Assembly (NCBI RefSeq): GCF_046507575.1
Contig: NZ_JBKFEY010000002.1
Location: 248,001 to 312,000, forward strand
Length of the DNA stretch: 64,000 nucleotides
Reading direction: 5' to 3'
DNA from: Pontitalea aquivivens
GTDB taxonomy: Bacteria > Pseudomonadota > Alphaproteobacteria > Rhodobacterales > Rhodobacteraceae
The notes under the pieces are model-generated. The model saw only the letters and a list, made by a program, of their open reading frames with translations. It had not been told where the DNA came from and made no database searches. Within the stretch, counting starts at the first letter, position 1; each line of letters begins with the position of its first letter. Shown piece after piece: positions 35,356 through 43,117 of the stretch. The position numbers were made by a program, and so were the translations under genes.

Positions 35356-35966
35356 TCGACGCCGCGCTTTTGCCCCTGCAGCGCCGTCTGCTGCATCCCC
35401 CGGCCCGCGCGCTGGCGGGTTTGGGCGTGCAGGCCGACCAGGTCACCATCGCGGGGTTTGTGCTGGGCCTTGGCGCGGTGATCGCCCTGACGGCCGGTGC
35501 CTTTGGCGCGGCGCTGGGGTTCATCGCATTGAACCGGCTGGCCGACGGGCTGGACGGTGCGGTGGCGCGGATCACCGGGCCGACCGACCGGGGGGCGTTC
35601 CTGGATATCGCGCTGGATTTCGTGTTCTACGCGCTGGTTCCCCTGGGCTTTGCGCTGGCCGATCCGGTGGCCAACGCCCTGCCCGCCGCCGTGTTGATCG
35701 CGGCCTTTGTCGGCACCGGGTCCAGCTTTCTGGCCTTTGCCAGCGTTGCCGCCAGGCGCGACCTGCGGACCGAGGCCTATCCCGCCAAGGGCATCTATTA
35801 CCTGGGTGGTCTGACCGAAGGGGCCGAGACCATCGCCTTTTTCACCGCCGCCTGTCTGTGGCCCGGGGTTTTCGCGTCCCTGGCCTATGGCTTTTCCGCC
35901 GCCTGCGCGGTGACCACCCTGACCCGCTGGCATTGGGGCTGGCGGGCCTTTTCCGACAAAGGATGA
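35352..35966 (+). CDS. CDP-alcohol phosphatidyltransferase family protein (YnjF-like)
   Basis: 204-residue membrane enzyme with the complete CDP-alcohol transferase signature DGLDGAVAR..GAFLDIALD (DxxDGxxAR-x8-GxxxDxxxD, about residues 67-92) and about six hydrophobic segments. It should transfer a phosphoalcohol from a CDP-activated donor to an acceptor alcohol; the substrate is unknown. Start overlaps the previous stop (ATGA). E. coli carries a similar gene, ynjF, beside ynjBCD, so the association is conserved. Confidence 0.88.
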   Translation: MIDAALLPLQRRLLHPPARALAGLGVQADQVTIAGFVLGLGAVIALTAGAFGAALGFIALNRLADGLDGAVARITGPTDRGAFLDIALDFVFYALVPLGFALADPVANALPAAVLIAAFVGTGSSFLAFASVAARRDLRTEAYPAKGIYYLGGLTEGAETIAFFTAACLWPGVFASLAYGFSAACAVTTLTRWHWGWRAFSDKG

Positions 35967-35969
35967 CCG

Positions 35970-37148
35970 ATGCGACTGTTGTTCAGCGCCCTTGCCCTGA
36001 CCGCCGCCACCCCCGCCCTTGCCGACTGGCAGGCCACGCTGGATGCCGCGCGCGGCCAGACCGTCTATTTCAACGCCTGGGGCGGGGATCAGCGCACCAA
36101 TGACTTCATCGCCTGGGTGGGGGCGCAGACCGAGGTACGTCATGGCGTGAAGGTCGAACAGGTCAAACTGGCCGACACCGCCGAGGCCGTGTCGCGGGTG
36201 ATCGCGGAAAAGGCGGCGGGCAAGGACACGGGCGGCTCGGTCGATCTGATCTGGATCAACGGGCCGAATTTCCTGGCGATGAAAGAGGCGGGGTTGCTGC
36301 ATGGCCCCTTTGTCGGCGATCTGCCGAATGCGGCGTTTGTGGACCTGTCGGCGGGTGCCCCGGCCTCGGTCGATTTCACGGTGCCGGTCGAGGGGATGGA
36401 AGCGCCGTGGCGGCTGGCGAAATTTGTCTTTGTCCATGACAGCGCACGGGTTGATCCGCCTGAAACCATGGCGGCTTTCGTGGATTGGGCGGCGGCCCAT
36501 CCGGGGCGGATGACGCATCCGAACCCCGCGAATTTCATGGGCGCGACCTTCCTGAAACAGGCGCTGACCGAGCTTGCGCCCGATCGGGCGGTGCTGCAGT
36601 CCGCCCCGACCGGGAAAAGCTATGCTGCCGCGACCGCGCCGTTGTGGGCCTGGTATGACGCGCTGCGCCCGCATCTTTGGCGCGCGGGCGAAAGTTACCC
36701 GGAAAACGAATCCGTTCAGGCCCGGATGCTGAACGATGGCGAGGTGGACATCGCCATGTTCTTTGATCCGGCCGCCGCCGCCGCGATGATCGAACAGGGG
36801 CTGCTGCCGGAAACCGTGCGCGTCTTTGTCCCGAAGGGCGGCAGCCTTGGCAACGTGTCCTTCGTGGCGATCCCCTACAACGCCGCCCACAAGGAAGGCG
36901 CGCAGGTCGTGGCCAATTTCCTGCTGGAACCCGCGACCCAGGCGCGGATGCAGGATATTACCGTGCTGGGCTCATTCCCGGTGCTTGACCCGGCCCGGCT
37001 GGACGGGGCGGCCCGGGCGGCCTTTGACGCGCTGCCCACCGCACCCGCCTTGCCGACGCTGGAAGATCTTGGCCCGACCCTGGCCGAGCCGCACCCTGCC
37101 TGGATGACCCGCCTGACCGCGGACTGGGCCGCGCGCTACACGAAATGA
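35970..37148 (+). CDS. ynjB: YnjB-like periplasmic substrate-binding protein of an ABC importer
   Basis: 392 residues with a signal peptide (MRLLFSALALTAATPALA, cleaved before DWQATL). The mature part has FNAWGGDQRTNDFIAWVG near its N-terminus and MLNDGEVDIAMFFDPAAAAAMIEQG in the C-terminal lobe, as in the YnjB group of solute-binding proteins. Ligand unknown. AGGA precedes the ATG by 6 nt; 3 nt after ynjF-like, and it overlaps the permease by 4 nt. Confidence 0.87.
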   Translation: MRLLFSALALTAATPALADWQATLDAARGQTVYFNAWGGDQRTNDFIAWVGAQTEVRHGVKVEQVKLADTAEAVSRVIAEKAAGKDTGGSVDLIWINGPNFLAMKEAGLLHGPFVGDLPNAAFVDLSAGAPASVDFTVPVEGMEAPWRLAKFVFVHDSARVDPPETMAAFVDWAAAHPGRMTHPNPANFMGATFLKQALTELAPDRAVLQSAPTGKSYAAATAPLWAWYDALRPHLWRAGESYPENESVQARMLNDGEVDIAMFFDPAAAAAMIEQGLLPETVRVFVPKGGSLGNVSFVAIPYNAAHKEGAQVVANFLLEPATQARMQDITVLGSFPVLDPARLDGAARAAFDALPTAPALPTLEDLGPTLAEPHPAWMTRLTADWAARYTK

Positions 37149-38818
37149 TCTGGGCGCGCGTCCTTCGCGGGCTGGTTGTGCTGGGGATCGGCGGGCCGAT
37201 CCTGGCGGGGCTGGCGGTGACGCTTGCGGCCTCGTTCGGATGGCTGCCGGCGATTGGGCATGCGGATCTGACCCTGGCGCCCTGGGCGCAGGCGCTGGCG
37301 CAGCCGGGCTTTGGCACGAGCCTGCGGCTGACGCTGGTGACGGGGCTTGGCGCCTCGGTCCTGTCGCTGGCGCTGGCTTTGGGGGTGGCGTTCCGGCTGG
37401 CGATGCGACCCGGCGCCTTGCGCTGGCTGGCCCCGATCCTGGCGGTGCCGCATGCGGCGCTGGCGATCGGGCTGGCCTTTCTGATCGCGCCCTCGGGCTG
37501 GATCGCGCGCGTTCTGAGTGGCCCTTTGGGCTGGACGCAGCCGCCCGATCTGGCGACCGTGGGCGATCCTTTGGGGCTGGCGCTGATCCTGGGGCTGATG
37601 CTGAAAGAGGTGCCTTTCCTGCTGCTGGTGATCCTGGCCGCGCTTTCGCGGGTGCCGGTGGCGGCGCAGATGGCGGCGGGGCGGGCGCTGGGCTATCGCC
37701 CGTGGGCGGTCTGGCTGAAGCTGGTCGTGCCGCAGCTTTACCCGCTGATCCGGTTGCCGGTCTATGTGGTGCTGGCCTTTTCGCTGTCGGTCGTGGATAT
37801 GGCGCTGATCCTTGGCCCATCGCACCCGCCAACCTTGGCCGTGGCAATCCTGCGCGGCTTTTCGGCACCCGATCCGGCGGTGGCGCTGCCGGCCTCGGCC
37901 ATGGCGATGCTGCAGGCTGGCATCGTCGCGGCGGGCATCGGCCTGTGGCGGTTGGCCGAGTTGGCATTGGCCGCAGCGGGCAGGCTTTGGCTGCGCCGGG
38001 GCGGGCGCGGGGGGGCGGCCCCGGTATGGGCGTTGGCGGCGGTCGGCGGCGGGGGGGGCCTGGTGCTGGCGGTCGGTTCGCTTTTGGTGTTGGCGATCTG
38101 GTCACTGGCCTGGCGCTGGCGCTTTCCACAGCCCCTGCCCGAAAGCTGGTCGCTGCGGATCTGGGCCGCGCCGGGGCAGGGCTGGGGCGGCGATGCGTGG
38201 ACGACGCTGGGGCTTGGGCTGGCGGTGGCGGGGTTGGCGCTGGTGCTGGCCATCGCCTGGCTTGAGGCCGAGGACCGGCTGGGCCACCGCACGCCGCTGG
38301 CGGCGCTGATTGCGCTGCCGCTGCTGATGCCGCAGATCGCGTTCCTGCAGGGGGTGAACGTGGCCTTCCTGCGCGCGGGTCTGCCGCCGGGATGGGGGGC
38401 GGTGCTTTGGGCGCATCTGCTGTTTGCCTTTCCCTATGTGCTGATCGCGCTGGCGGGGCCGTGGCGCGCGCTGGATGCGGGCCTGATCCGGTCCGCTGCC
38501 AGCCTTGGCGCGGGGCCTGTGCGGCGGCTGGCGGTGGTCAAGCTGCCGATCCTGCTGCGCCCGATCCTGACCGCGGCGGCGATCGGCTTTGCCGTGTCGG
38601 TCGCGCAATATCTGCCGACGCTGTTTCTGGGCGGGGGGCGCGTGGTGACGCTGACGACCGAGGCGGTGGCGCTGTCGTCGGCCTCGGACCGGCGGGTGGC
38701 GGCGGTCTATGCGGTGTTGCAGGGGGCGCTGCCGTTGCTGGCCTTTGGCGCGGCGATCATCTTGCCCGCGCTGGTGCAGCGCAACCGCGCGGGGCTGACC
38801 GGGGCGCTGACCCGATGA
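37145..38818 (+). CDS. ynjC: YnjC-like ABC importer permease, two permease domains fused
   Basis: 557 residues with about 12 membrane segments. Two EAA-like coupling loops are visible: AAGRALGYRPWAVWLKLVVP (about 178) and SAASLGAGPVRRLAVVKLP (about 446), so one chain supplies both permease halves, as in YnjC. Inner-membrane pore for the ligand of the neighbouring binding protein. ATGA overlaps on both sides (ynjB and ynjD) imply tight co-translation. Confidence 0.9.
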   Translation: MIWARVLRGLVVLGIGGPILAGLAVTLAASFGWLPAIGHADLTLAPWAQALAQPGFGTSLRLTLVTGLGASVLSLALALGVAFRLAMRPGALRWLAPILAVPHAALAIGLAFLIAPSGWIARVLSGPLGWTQPPDLATVGDPLGLALILGLMLKEVPFLLLVILAALSRVPVAAQMAAGRALGYRPWAVWLKLVVPQLYPLIRLPVYVVLAFSLSVVDMALILGPSHPPTLAVAILRGFSAPDPAVALPASAMAMLQAGIVAAGIGLWRLAELALAAAGRLWLRRGGRGGAAPVWALAAVGGGGGLVLAVGSLLVLAIWSLAWRWRFPQPLPESWSLRIWAAPGQGWGGDAWTTLGLGLAVAGLALVLAIAWLEAEDRLGHRTPLAALIALPLLMPQIAFLQGVNVAFLRAGLPPGWGAVLWAHLLFAFPYVLIALAGPWRALDAGLIRSAASLGAGPVRRLAVVKLPILLRPILTAAAIGFAVSVAQYLPTLFLGGGRVVTLTTEAVALSSASDRRVAAVYAVLQGALPLLAFGAAIILPALVQRNRAGLTGALTR

Positions 38819-39450
38819 CGCTGATCCTGCACGATATCGCGCTGACCGCGCCCGGTGCCGCCGCGCCGTTGTTCGCGCCGCTGACCCTGACGGTTCCGCC
38901 CGGCGTTGTGGCGACGGTGATGGGGCCGTCGGGGGTGGGCAAATCCTCGTTGCTGGACCTGATCGGCGGGCATCTGGCGCGGGGCTTTCGCTGGACAGGC
39001 CGGGTCACGCTGGAGGGGGGTGACCTGTTGCCCCTGCCGGCCGAGGCGCGGCGCGTCGGCGTGTTGTTTCAGGATGCCCATCTGTTCCCGCATCTGTCGG
39101 TGGGCGACAACCTGGCCTTTGGTCTGTCGGCGCAGGTGCGTGGACGTGCCGCCCGCCGCGCCGCGGTGGATCAGGCGCTGGATCGCGCGGGCCTTGCCGG
39201 CATGGCGCGGCGCGATCCGGCCACGCTGTCGGGTGGGCAGCGGGCGCGGGCGGCCTTGATGCGGACGCTTCTGGCGCGGCCCCGGGCGATCCTGCTGGAT
39301 GAGCCGTTTTCGCGTCTTGATGCGGGTTTGCGCGCCGAAATCCGCGCTTTCGTGCTGGATCACATCCGTGCCGAGGCGATCCCTGCGATCCTTGTCACCC
39401 ATGACCCCGAGGATGCGCGCGCCGCCGCCGGGCCCATCGTGACGCTCTGA
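38815..39450 (+). CDS. ynjD: YnjD-like ABC importer ATPase
   Basis: 211 residues, a single nucleotide-binding domain. Walker A GPSGVGKSS (about 36-44), Q-loop VLFQDAHLFPHL, signature LSGGQRARAAL, Walker B AILLDEPFSRLD, H-loop VTHDPEDA. Start at 38815 overlaps the permease stop; the longer in-frame frame to 38392 is inside the permease gene and rejected. Last gene of the five-gene operon. Confidence 0.93.
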   Translation: MTLILHDIALTAPGAAAPLFAPLTLTVPPGVVATVMGPSGVGKSSLLDLIGGHLARGFRWTGRVTLEGGDLLPLPAEARRVGVLFQDAHLFPHLSVGDNLAFGLSAQVRGRAARRAAVDQALDRAGLAGMARRDPATLSGGQRARAALMRTLLARPRAILLDEPFSRLDAGLRAEIRAFVLDHIRAEAIPAILVTHDPEDARAAAGPIVTL

Positions 39451-39522
39451 CGCGCCAAACCGCCTTGCCCCGCCAGCCTGCGCGCTTTATGCCATAGCCA
39501 GCCAATTCCGGGAGGATGCCCC

Positions 39523-41256
39523 ATGCACAACAGCCGTTTCAACAAGTCGAAACTTCCCAGCCGCCATGTGACCGAAGGGCCCGAACGCGCCCCGCACCGG
39601 TCCTATTTCTACGCGATGGGCATCACCGAGGAAGAAATCCACCAGCCCTGGGTCGGCGTCGCCACCTGCTGGAATGAGGCAGCACCCTGCAACATCGCGC
39701 TGAACCGTCAGGCGCAGGCGGTCAAGATGGGCGTCAAGAAGGGCGGCGGCACCCCGCGCGAATTCACCACCATCACCGTGACTGACGGCATCGCCATGGG
39801 GCATGAGGGGATGCGTTCGTCGCTGGCGTCGCGCGATGCCATTGCCGATACGGTTGAACTGACGATGCGCGGCCATTGCTATGATGCGCTGGTCGGCCTT
39901 GCGGGCTGCGACAAGTCGCTGCCGGGGATGATGATGGCGATGGTGCGGTTGAACGTGCCCTCGGTCTTCATTTATGGCGGGTCGATCCTGCCGGGCAAGC
40001 TGAACGGCAAGGATGTCGTGGTGCAGGACGTGTTCGAGGCCGTGGGCCAGCATGCCGCAGGCAACATGTCCGATTCGGAACTGGCGATTCTGGAACGCGT
40101 TGCCTGCCCCTCGGCCGGGGCCTGTGGCGGGCAGTACACCGCCAACACCATGGCCTGCGTGTCCGAGGCGATCGGGCTGGCGCTGATGAATTCCTCGGGT
40201 GCGCCCGCGCCTTATGAAAGCCGTGACCAGTATGGCGATGCCTCGGGCGTGGCGGTGATGAACCTGATCGAAAAGAACATCCGCGCGCGCGACATCGTTA
40301 CCCGCAAGGCGCTGGAAAACGCGGCCCGCGTCGTGGCCTGCACCGGCGGGTCGACCAACGCGGGCCTGCACCTGCCCGCGATCGCGAATGAGGCCGGGAT
40401 CGACTTTGACCTGTTCGACGTCTGCGACATCTTCCGCGACACGCCCTATTTCGTGAACCTGCGTCCGGGCGGCGATTACGTCGCCAAGGACCTGTTCGAG
40501 GCGGGCGGCGTGCCGGTCGTGATGAAGGAACTGCGCAAGGCGGGTCTGATCCACGAGGATTGCATCACCGCCAGCGGCAAGACCATGGGCGAGGAACTGG
40601 ACCTGATCACCCGCGAGGCCGATGGCCGCGTGATCTATCCGGTGGAAACCCCGATCTCGGCCACCGGCGGTGTCGTGGGCCTGAAAGGCAACCTGGCCCC
40701 CGATGGCGCGATCGTGAAGGTCGCGGGCATGGCCCCCGAACAGCAGGTCTTCACCGGCCCCGCCCGCGTCTTTGAATGCGAGGAAGAGGCCTTTGCCGCC
40801 GTGCAGGCGCGCACCTACAAGGAAGGCGACGTGATCGTGATCCGCAACGAAGGCCCCGCTGGCGGTCCCGGCATGCGGGAAATGCTGTCCACCACTGCGG
40901 CGCTGTCGGGTCAGGGCATGGGCAAGAAGGTTGCGCTGATCACCGACGGGCGTTTCTCGGGCGCGACGCGCGGCTTCTGCGTGGGCCACGTCGGCCCGGA
41001 ATCGGCGCATGGCGGGCCGATCGCGTTGTTGAAGGATGGCGACATGATCACCATCGACGCGATCAAGGGTGAAATCTCGGTTGCGCTGAGCGATGCGGAA
41101 CTGGCGGCGCGCAAGGCCGACTGGAAGGGATCGCGCGCCACCGATTACGGCTCGGGCGCGCTGTGGAAATATGCCCGTCTTGTCGGGCCGACGCGCTTCG
41201 GGGCGGTGACCCATCCGGGCGCCAAGGCCGAAACCCATGTCTATATGGATCAGTAA
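39523..41256 (+). CDS. ilvD: Dihydroxy-acid dehydratase
   Basis: Fe-S enzyme of valine/isoleucine synthesis, dehydrating dihydroxy acids to 2-keto acids. 577 residues. Cluster cysteines appear in VGVATCWNEAAPC, GLAGCDKSLPGMMMAM and PSAGACGGQYTANTM; the C-terminal signature is ITDGRFSGATRGFCVGHVGPESAHGG (split across residues about 470-495). GGGAGG is before the ATG. No other ilv gene is near. The next gene starts inside its last codons. Confidence 0.96.
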   Translation: MHNSRFNKSKLPSRHVTEGPERAPHRSYFYAMGITEEEIHQPWVGVATCWNEAAPCNIALNRQAQAVKMGVKKGGGTPREFTTITVTDGIAMGHEGMRSSLASRDAIADTVELTMRGHCYDALVGLAGCDKSLPGMMMAMVRLNVPSVFIYGGSILPGKLNGKDVVVQDVFEAVGQHAAGNMSDSELAILERVACPSAGACGGQYTANTMACVSEAIGLALMNSSGAPAPYESRDQYGDASGVAVMNLIEKNIRARDIVTRKALENAARVVACTGGSTNAGLHLPAIANEAGIDFDLFDVCDIFRDTPYFVNLRPGGDYVAKDLFEAGGVPVVMKELRKAGLIHEDCITASGKTMGEELDLITREADGRVIYPVETPISATGGVVGLKGNLAPDGAIVKVAGMAPEQQVFTGPARVFECEEEAFAAVQARTYKEGDVIVIRNEGPAGGPGMREMLSTTAALSGQGMGKKVALITDGRFSGATRGFCVGHVGPESAHGGPIALLKDGDMITIDAIKGEISVALSDAELAARKADWKGSRATDYGSGALWKYARLVGPTRFGAVTHPGAKAETHVYMDQ

Positions 41257-41875
41257 CCTGCGGCACGGGGCCGGGCGTCTTGCCCCGGCCCTGGCCCTTG
41301 CGGTGCTGGCGGGGTGCATGGCCCCCACGGCAGGGCCCGCGCCGCGCAGCGTGGCTGTGGCCGATGGTGCGCTGCTGCTGGCCGCCCCGCGCGGCTTTTG
41401 CGTCGACAACCGTTCGCTGCGCAATCAGGGCGCGGCCTCGTTCGTGTTGTTTGGCAATTGCGCGGCGCTGTCGGGTGACCCGGCCGATGCGCGCCCCGAC
41501 TATCCCGCGGTGTTAAGTGCGGCGGTCAGCACGGACGCGGGCGGGGCCGGTCTGGAAAGCCGGTTTGACCAGATGCGGCAGTTCTTTCGTTCGCCTGCCG
41601 GGCGCGCCGCGCTGAGCCGGGCGGGCCGGGCCGAGACCGTCGAGGTCCTGGATATCCGCACCCAGGGCAGCCTTTTGCTGATCCGCCTGTCGGATAGCGC
41701 CCCGATGGGCGGGGCGCCGGTCAGTGAAACCTATTGGCGCGCCATCACCGGCATTGGCGGGCGCATCCTGTCGCTTTCGGTGCTGCCGCTGAAGGACCGG
41801 CCGATCAGCGATGCGGCACAACGCGCCCTGCTGGAACAGTTCGCCGCGACGATCCGGGCGAATAACGCCGGCTGA
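41237..41875 (+). CDS. Predicted outer-envelope lipoprotein, unknown function
   Basis: 212 residues. A signal sequence with a lipobox (ALAVLAGC, Cys at about 27) marks a lipoprotein. The mature part contains APRGFCVDNRSLRNQGAASFVLFGNC, with two Cys that may pair, and a C-terminal helix-rich region. Not recognised further. The start overlaps the ilvD stop by 20 nt in another frame, so its expression is tied to ilvD. Confidence 0.75.
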   Translation: MSIWISNLRHGAGRLAPALALAVLAGCMAPTAGPAPRSVAVADGALLLAAPRGFCVDNRSLRNQGAASFVLFGNCAALSGDPADARPDYPAVLSAAVSTDAGGAGLESRFDQMRQFFRSPAGRAALSRAGRAETVEVLDIRTQGSLLLIRLSDSAPMGGAPVSETYWRAITGIGGRILSLSVLPLKDRPISDAAQRALLEQFAATIRANNAG

Positions 41876-41967
41876 ATGTAAAAAATGCGCGGATTGGCCC
41901 GTGCGAAACGAAATGATTACGGATAAGTGGTTCACTCTGGCAAAGAATGCGGGTGTTTTGCGTAAAG

Positions 41968-42741
41968 ATGACCAGGAAACCGGCCTCGCTCCTTGACCGT
42001 CTGGCACAGCGCCATGCCTTGGCGCGCTGGTCGCGCGCTGCGCGCATCGCAGAGGCGTTGGATTTTTCCGACCTGCGGATGCTGCGCGCCGAGGCCCGCG
42101 CCCTGCGGCGCGAACTGAACCGCCTGCTGCATGTGGCAGAGGGGCGGCTGGCGCAGCCATTGCCGGGCCATGACGGGATCGTGCGTCCGCTGGGCACCGA
42201 TTGGGCCTGGCGTGGGGACCTGTGGTCCGGCCCGGTGCACCCCGCGGGTCTGGCCCCGGCCGTCAACCGCGCAACGCTGGGCGGTCAGGTGACGCTGTTT
42301 CATGATTGCCCGGCCGCGGAACTGGTCTTGCGCCAGATCCGCAGGGCCCATCCCGATCATGTTGCGGCCTTCTGCCTGGGGCTGGATGTGTTTCGCTTTG
42401 ACGGGTCGTTTCTGTCGCTGGCGATTGATCTGCCCGATGCGGCGGTCCGGGGGCTTCGGCGTGACCATCTGATCCGGCTTGACCTGCCGGTTGAAATGGA
42501 ACGGCCGCTGGAAATCTATTGCCGGCTGAATGTGAAACACGGGCCGAATACGGAACATCTTGTGCGCACCCTGCCACACCGGCAGGGGGAAACCGCGGTG
42601 GAATTCGACCTGGCCTATACGAAACTGAATGAAAAACGCGTCGAGCGGGCCTGGATCGACCTTGTCTTTGACGGGCCGCAGATGAACCGGATCGTGATCC
42701 ACGATCTGACCGTTTCGCGTCGGCCGCGCGCTGGCATATAG
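41968..42741 (+). CDS. DUF6478-like conserved protein
   Basis: 257 residues, soluble. The N-terminus is basic and helical (LLDRLAQRHALARWSRAAR..FSDLRMLRAEARALRRELNRLLHVAEGRL); the rest is beta-rich with LGTDWAWRGDLWSGPV, TLFHDCPAAELVLRQIR, FRFDGSFLSLAIDLP and NVKHGPNTEHLVRTLP. This resembles a family (DUF6478) I associate with Rhodobacterales; function unknown. ATG 41968 is taken; an in-frame ATG at 41947 would add 7 residues. The 118-residue gene follows after 9 nt. Confidence 0.7.
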   Translation: MTRKPASLLDRLAQRHALARWSRAARIAEALDFSDLRMLRAEARALRRELNRLLHVAEGRLAQPLPGHDGIVRPLGTDWAWRGDLWSGPVHPAGLAPAVNRATLGGQVTLFHDCPAAELVLRQIRRAHPDHVAAFCLGLDVFRFDGSFLSLAIDLPDAAVRGLRRDHLIRLDLPVEMERPLEIYCRLNVKHGPNTEHLVRTLPHRQGETAVEFDLAYTKLNEKRVERAWIDLVFDGPQMNRIVIHDLTVSRRPRAGI

Positions 42742-42750
42742 GGGGCAGGC

Positions 42751-43107
42751 ATGAAGCTGGAACTGTCGCGCATCCGCGCGGGCCATTGGGAAGGGATCAT
42801 CGCCGCCGGTGCCCCCCCCGTGCCCGAGGTGGTGCATCTTGACCGCGTTCTGCCAGGCCTGACGGTCGATGCGCAAGAAGATGGTCGTTGGCGCCTGACC
42901 CTGCCGATCCCGGCAGATCTGTTGCACGACGGCGTGCAGACCTTCGTGGTCCGCGATGCCGGGTCGGGCGCCCGGATCGGCCATTTCACCATCATCGCCG
43001 GCACCGCGCTGGAGGATGACATCCGCGCGGAACTGGATTTGCTGCGCGCGGAACTTGACATGCTCAAGCGCGCGTTCCGCCGCCATTGCGCCGAAACGGG
43101 CGCCTGA
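42751..43107 (+). CDS. Hypothetical protein, 118 residues
   Basis: Not recognised. Starts MKLELSRIRAGHWEGIIAAG, has a beta-rich middle (GRWRLTLPIPADLLHDGVQTFVVRD) and ends in a leucine-rich amphipathic helix (LDLLRAELDMLKRAFRRHC) that could dimerise. GGGGGCAGG lies upstream. It is the partner of the DUF6478-like gene in a two-gene unit and ends 11 nt from the convergent fadH stop. Confidence 0.65.
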   Translation: MKLELSRIRAGHWEGIIAAGAPPVPEVVHLDRVLPGLTVDAQEDGRWRLTLPIPADLLHDGVQTFVVRDAGSGARIGHFTIIAGTALEDDIRAELDLLRAELDMLKRAFRRHCAETGA

Positions 43108-43117
43108 TCGCGCCCGG

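Noticed and set aside
33220..39450. A mercury-resistance operon
   Set aside because: The reductase lacks MerA's N-terminal metal domain and C-terminal Cys pair, and no MerR, MerT or MerP gene is present.
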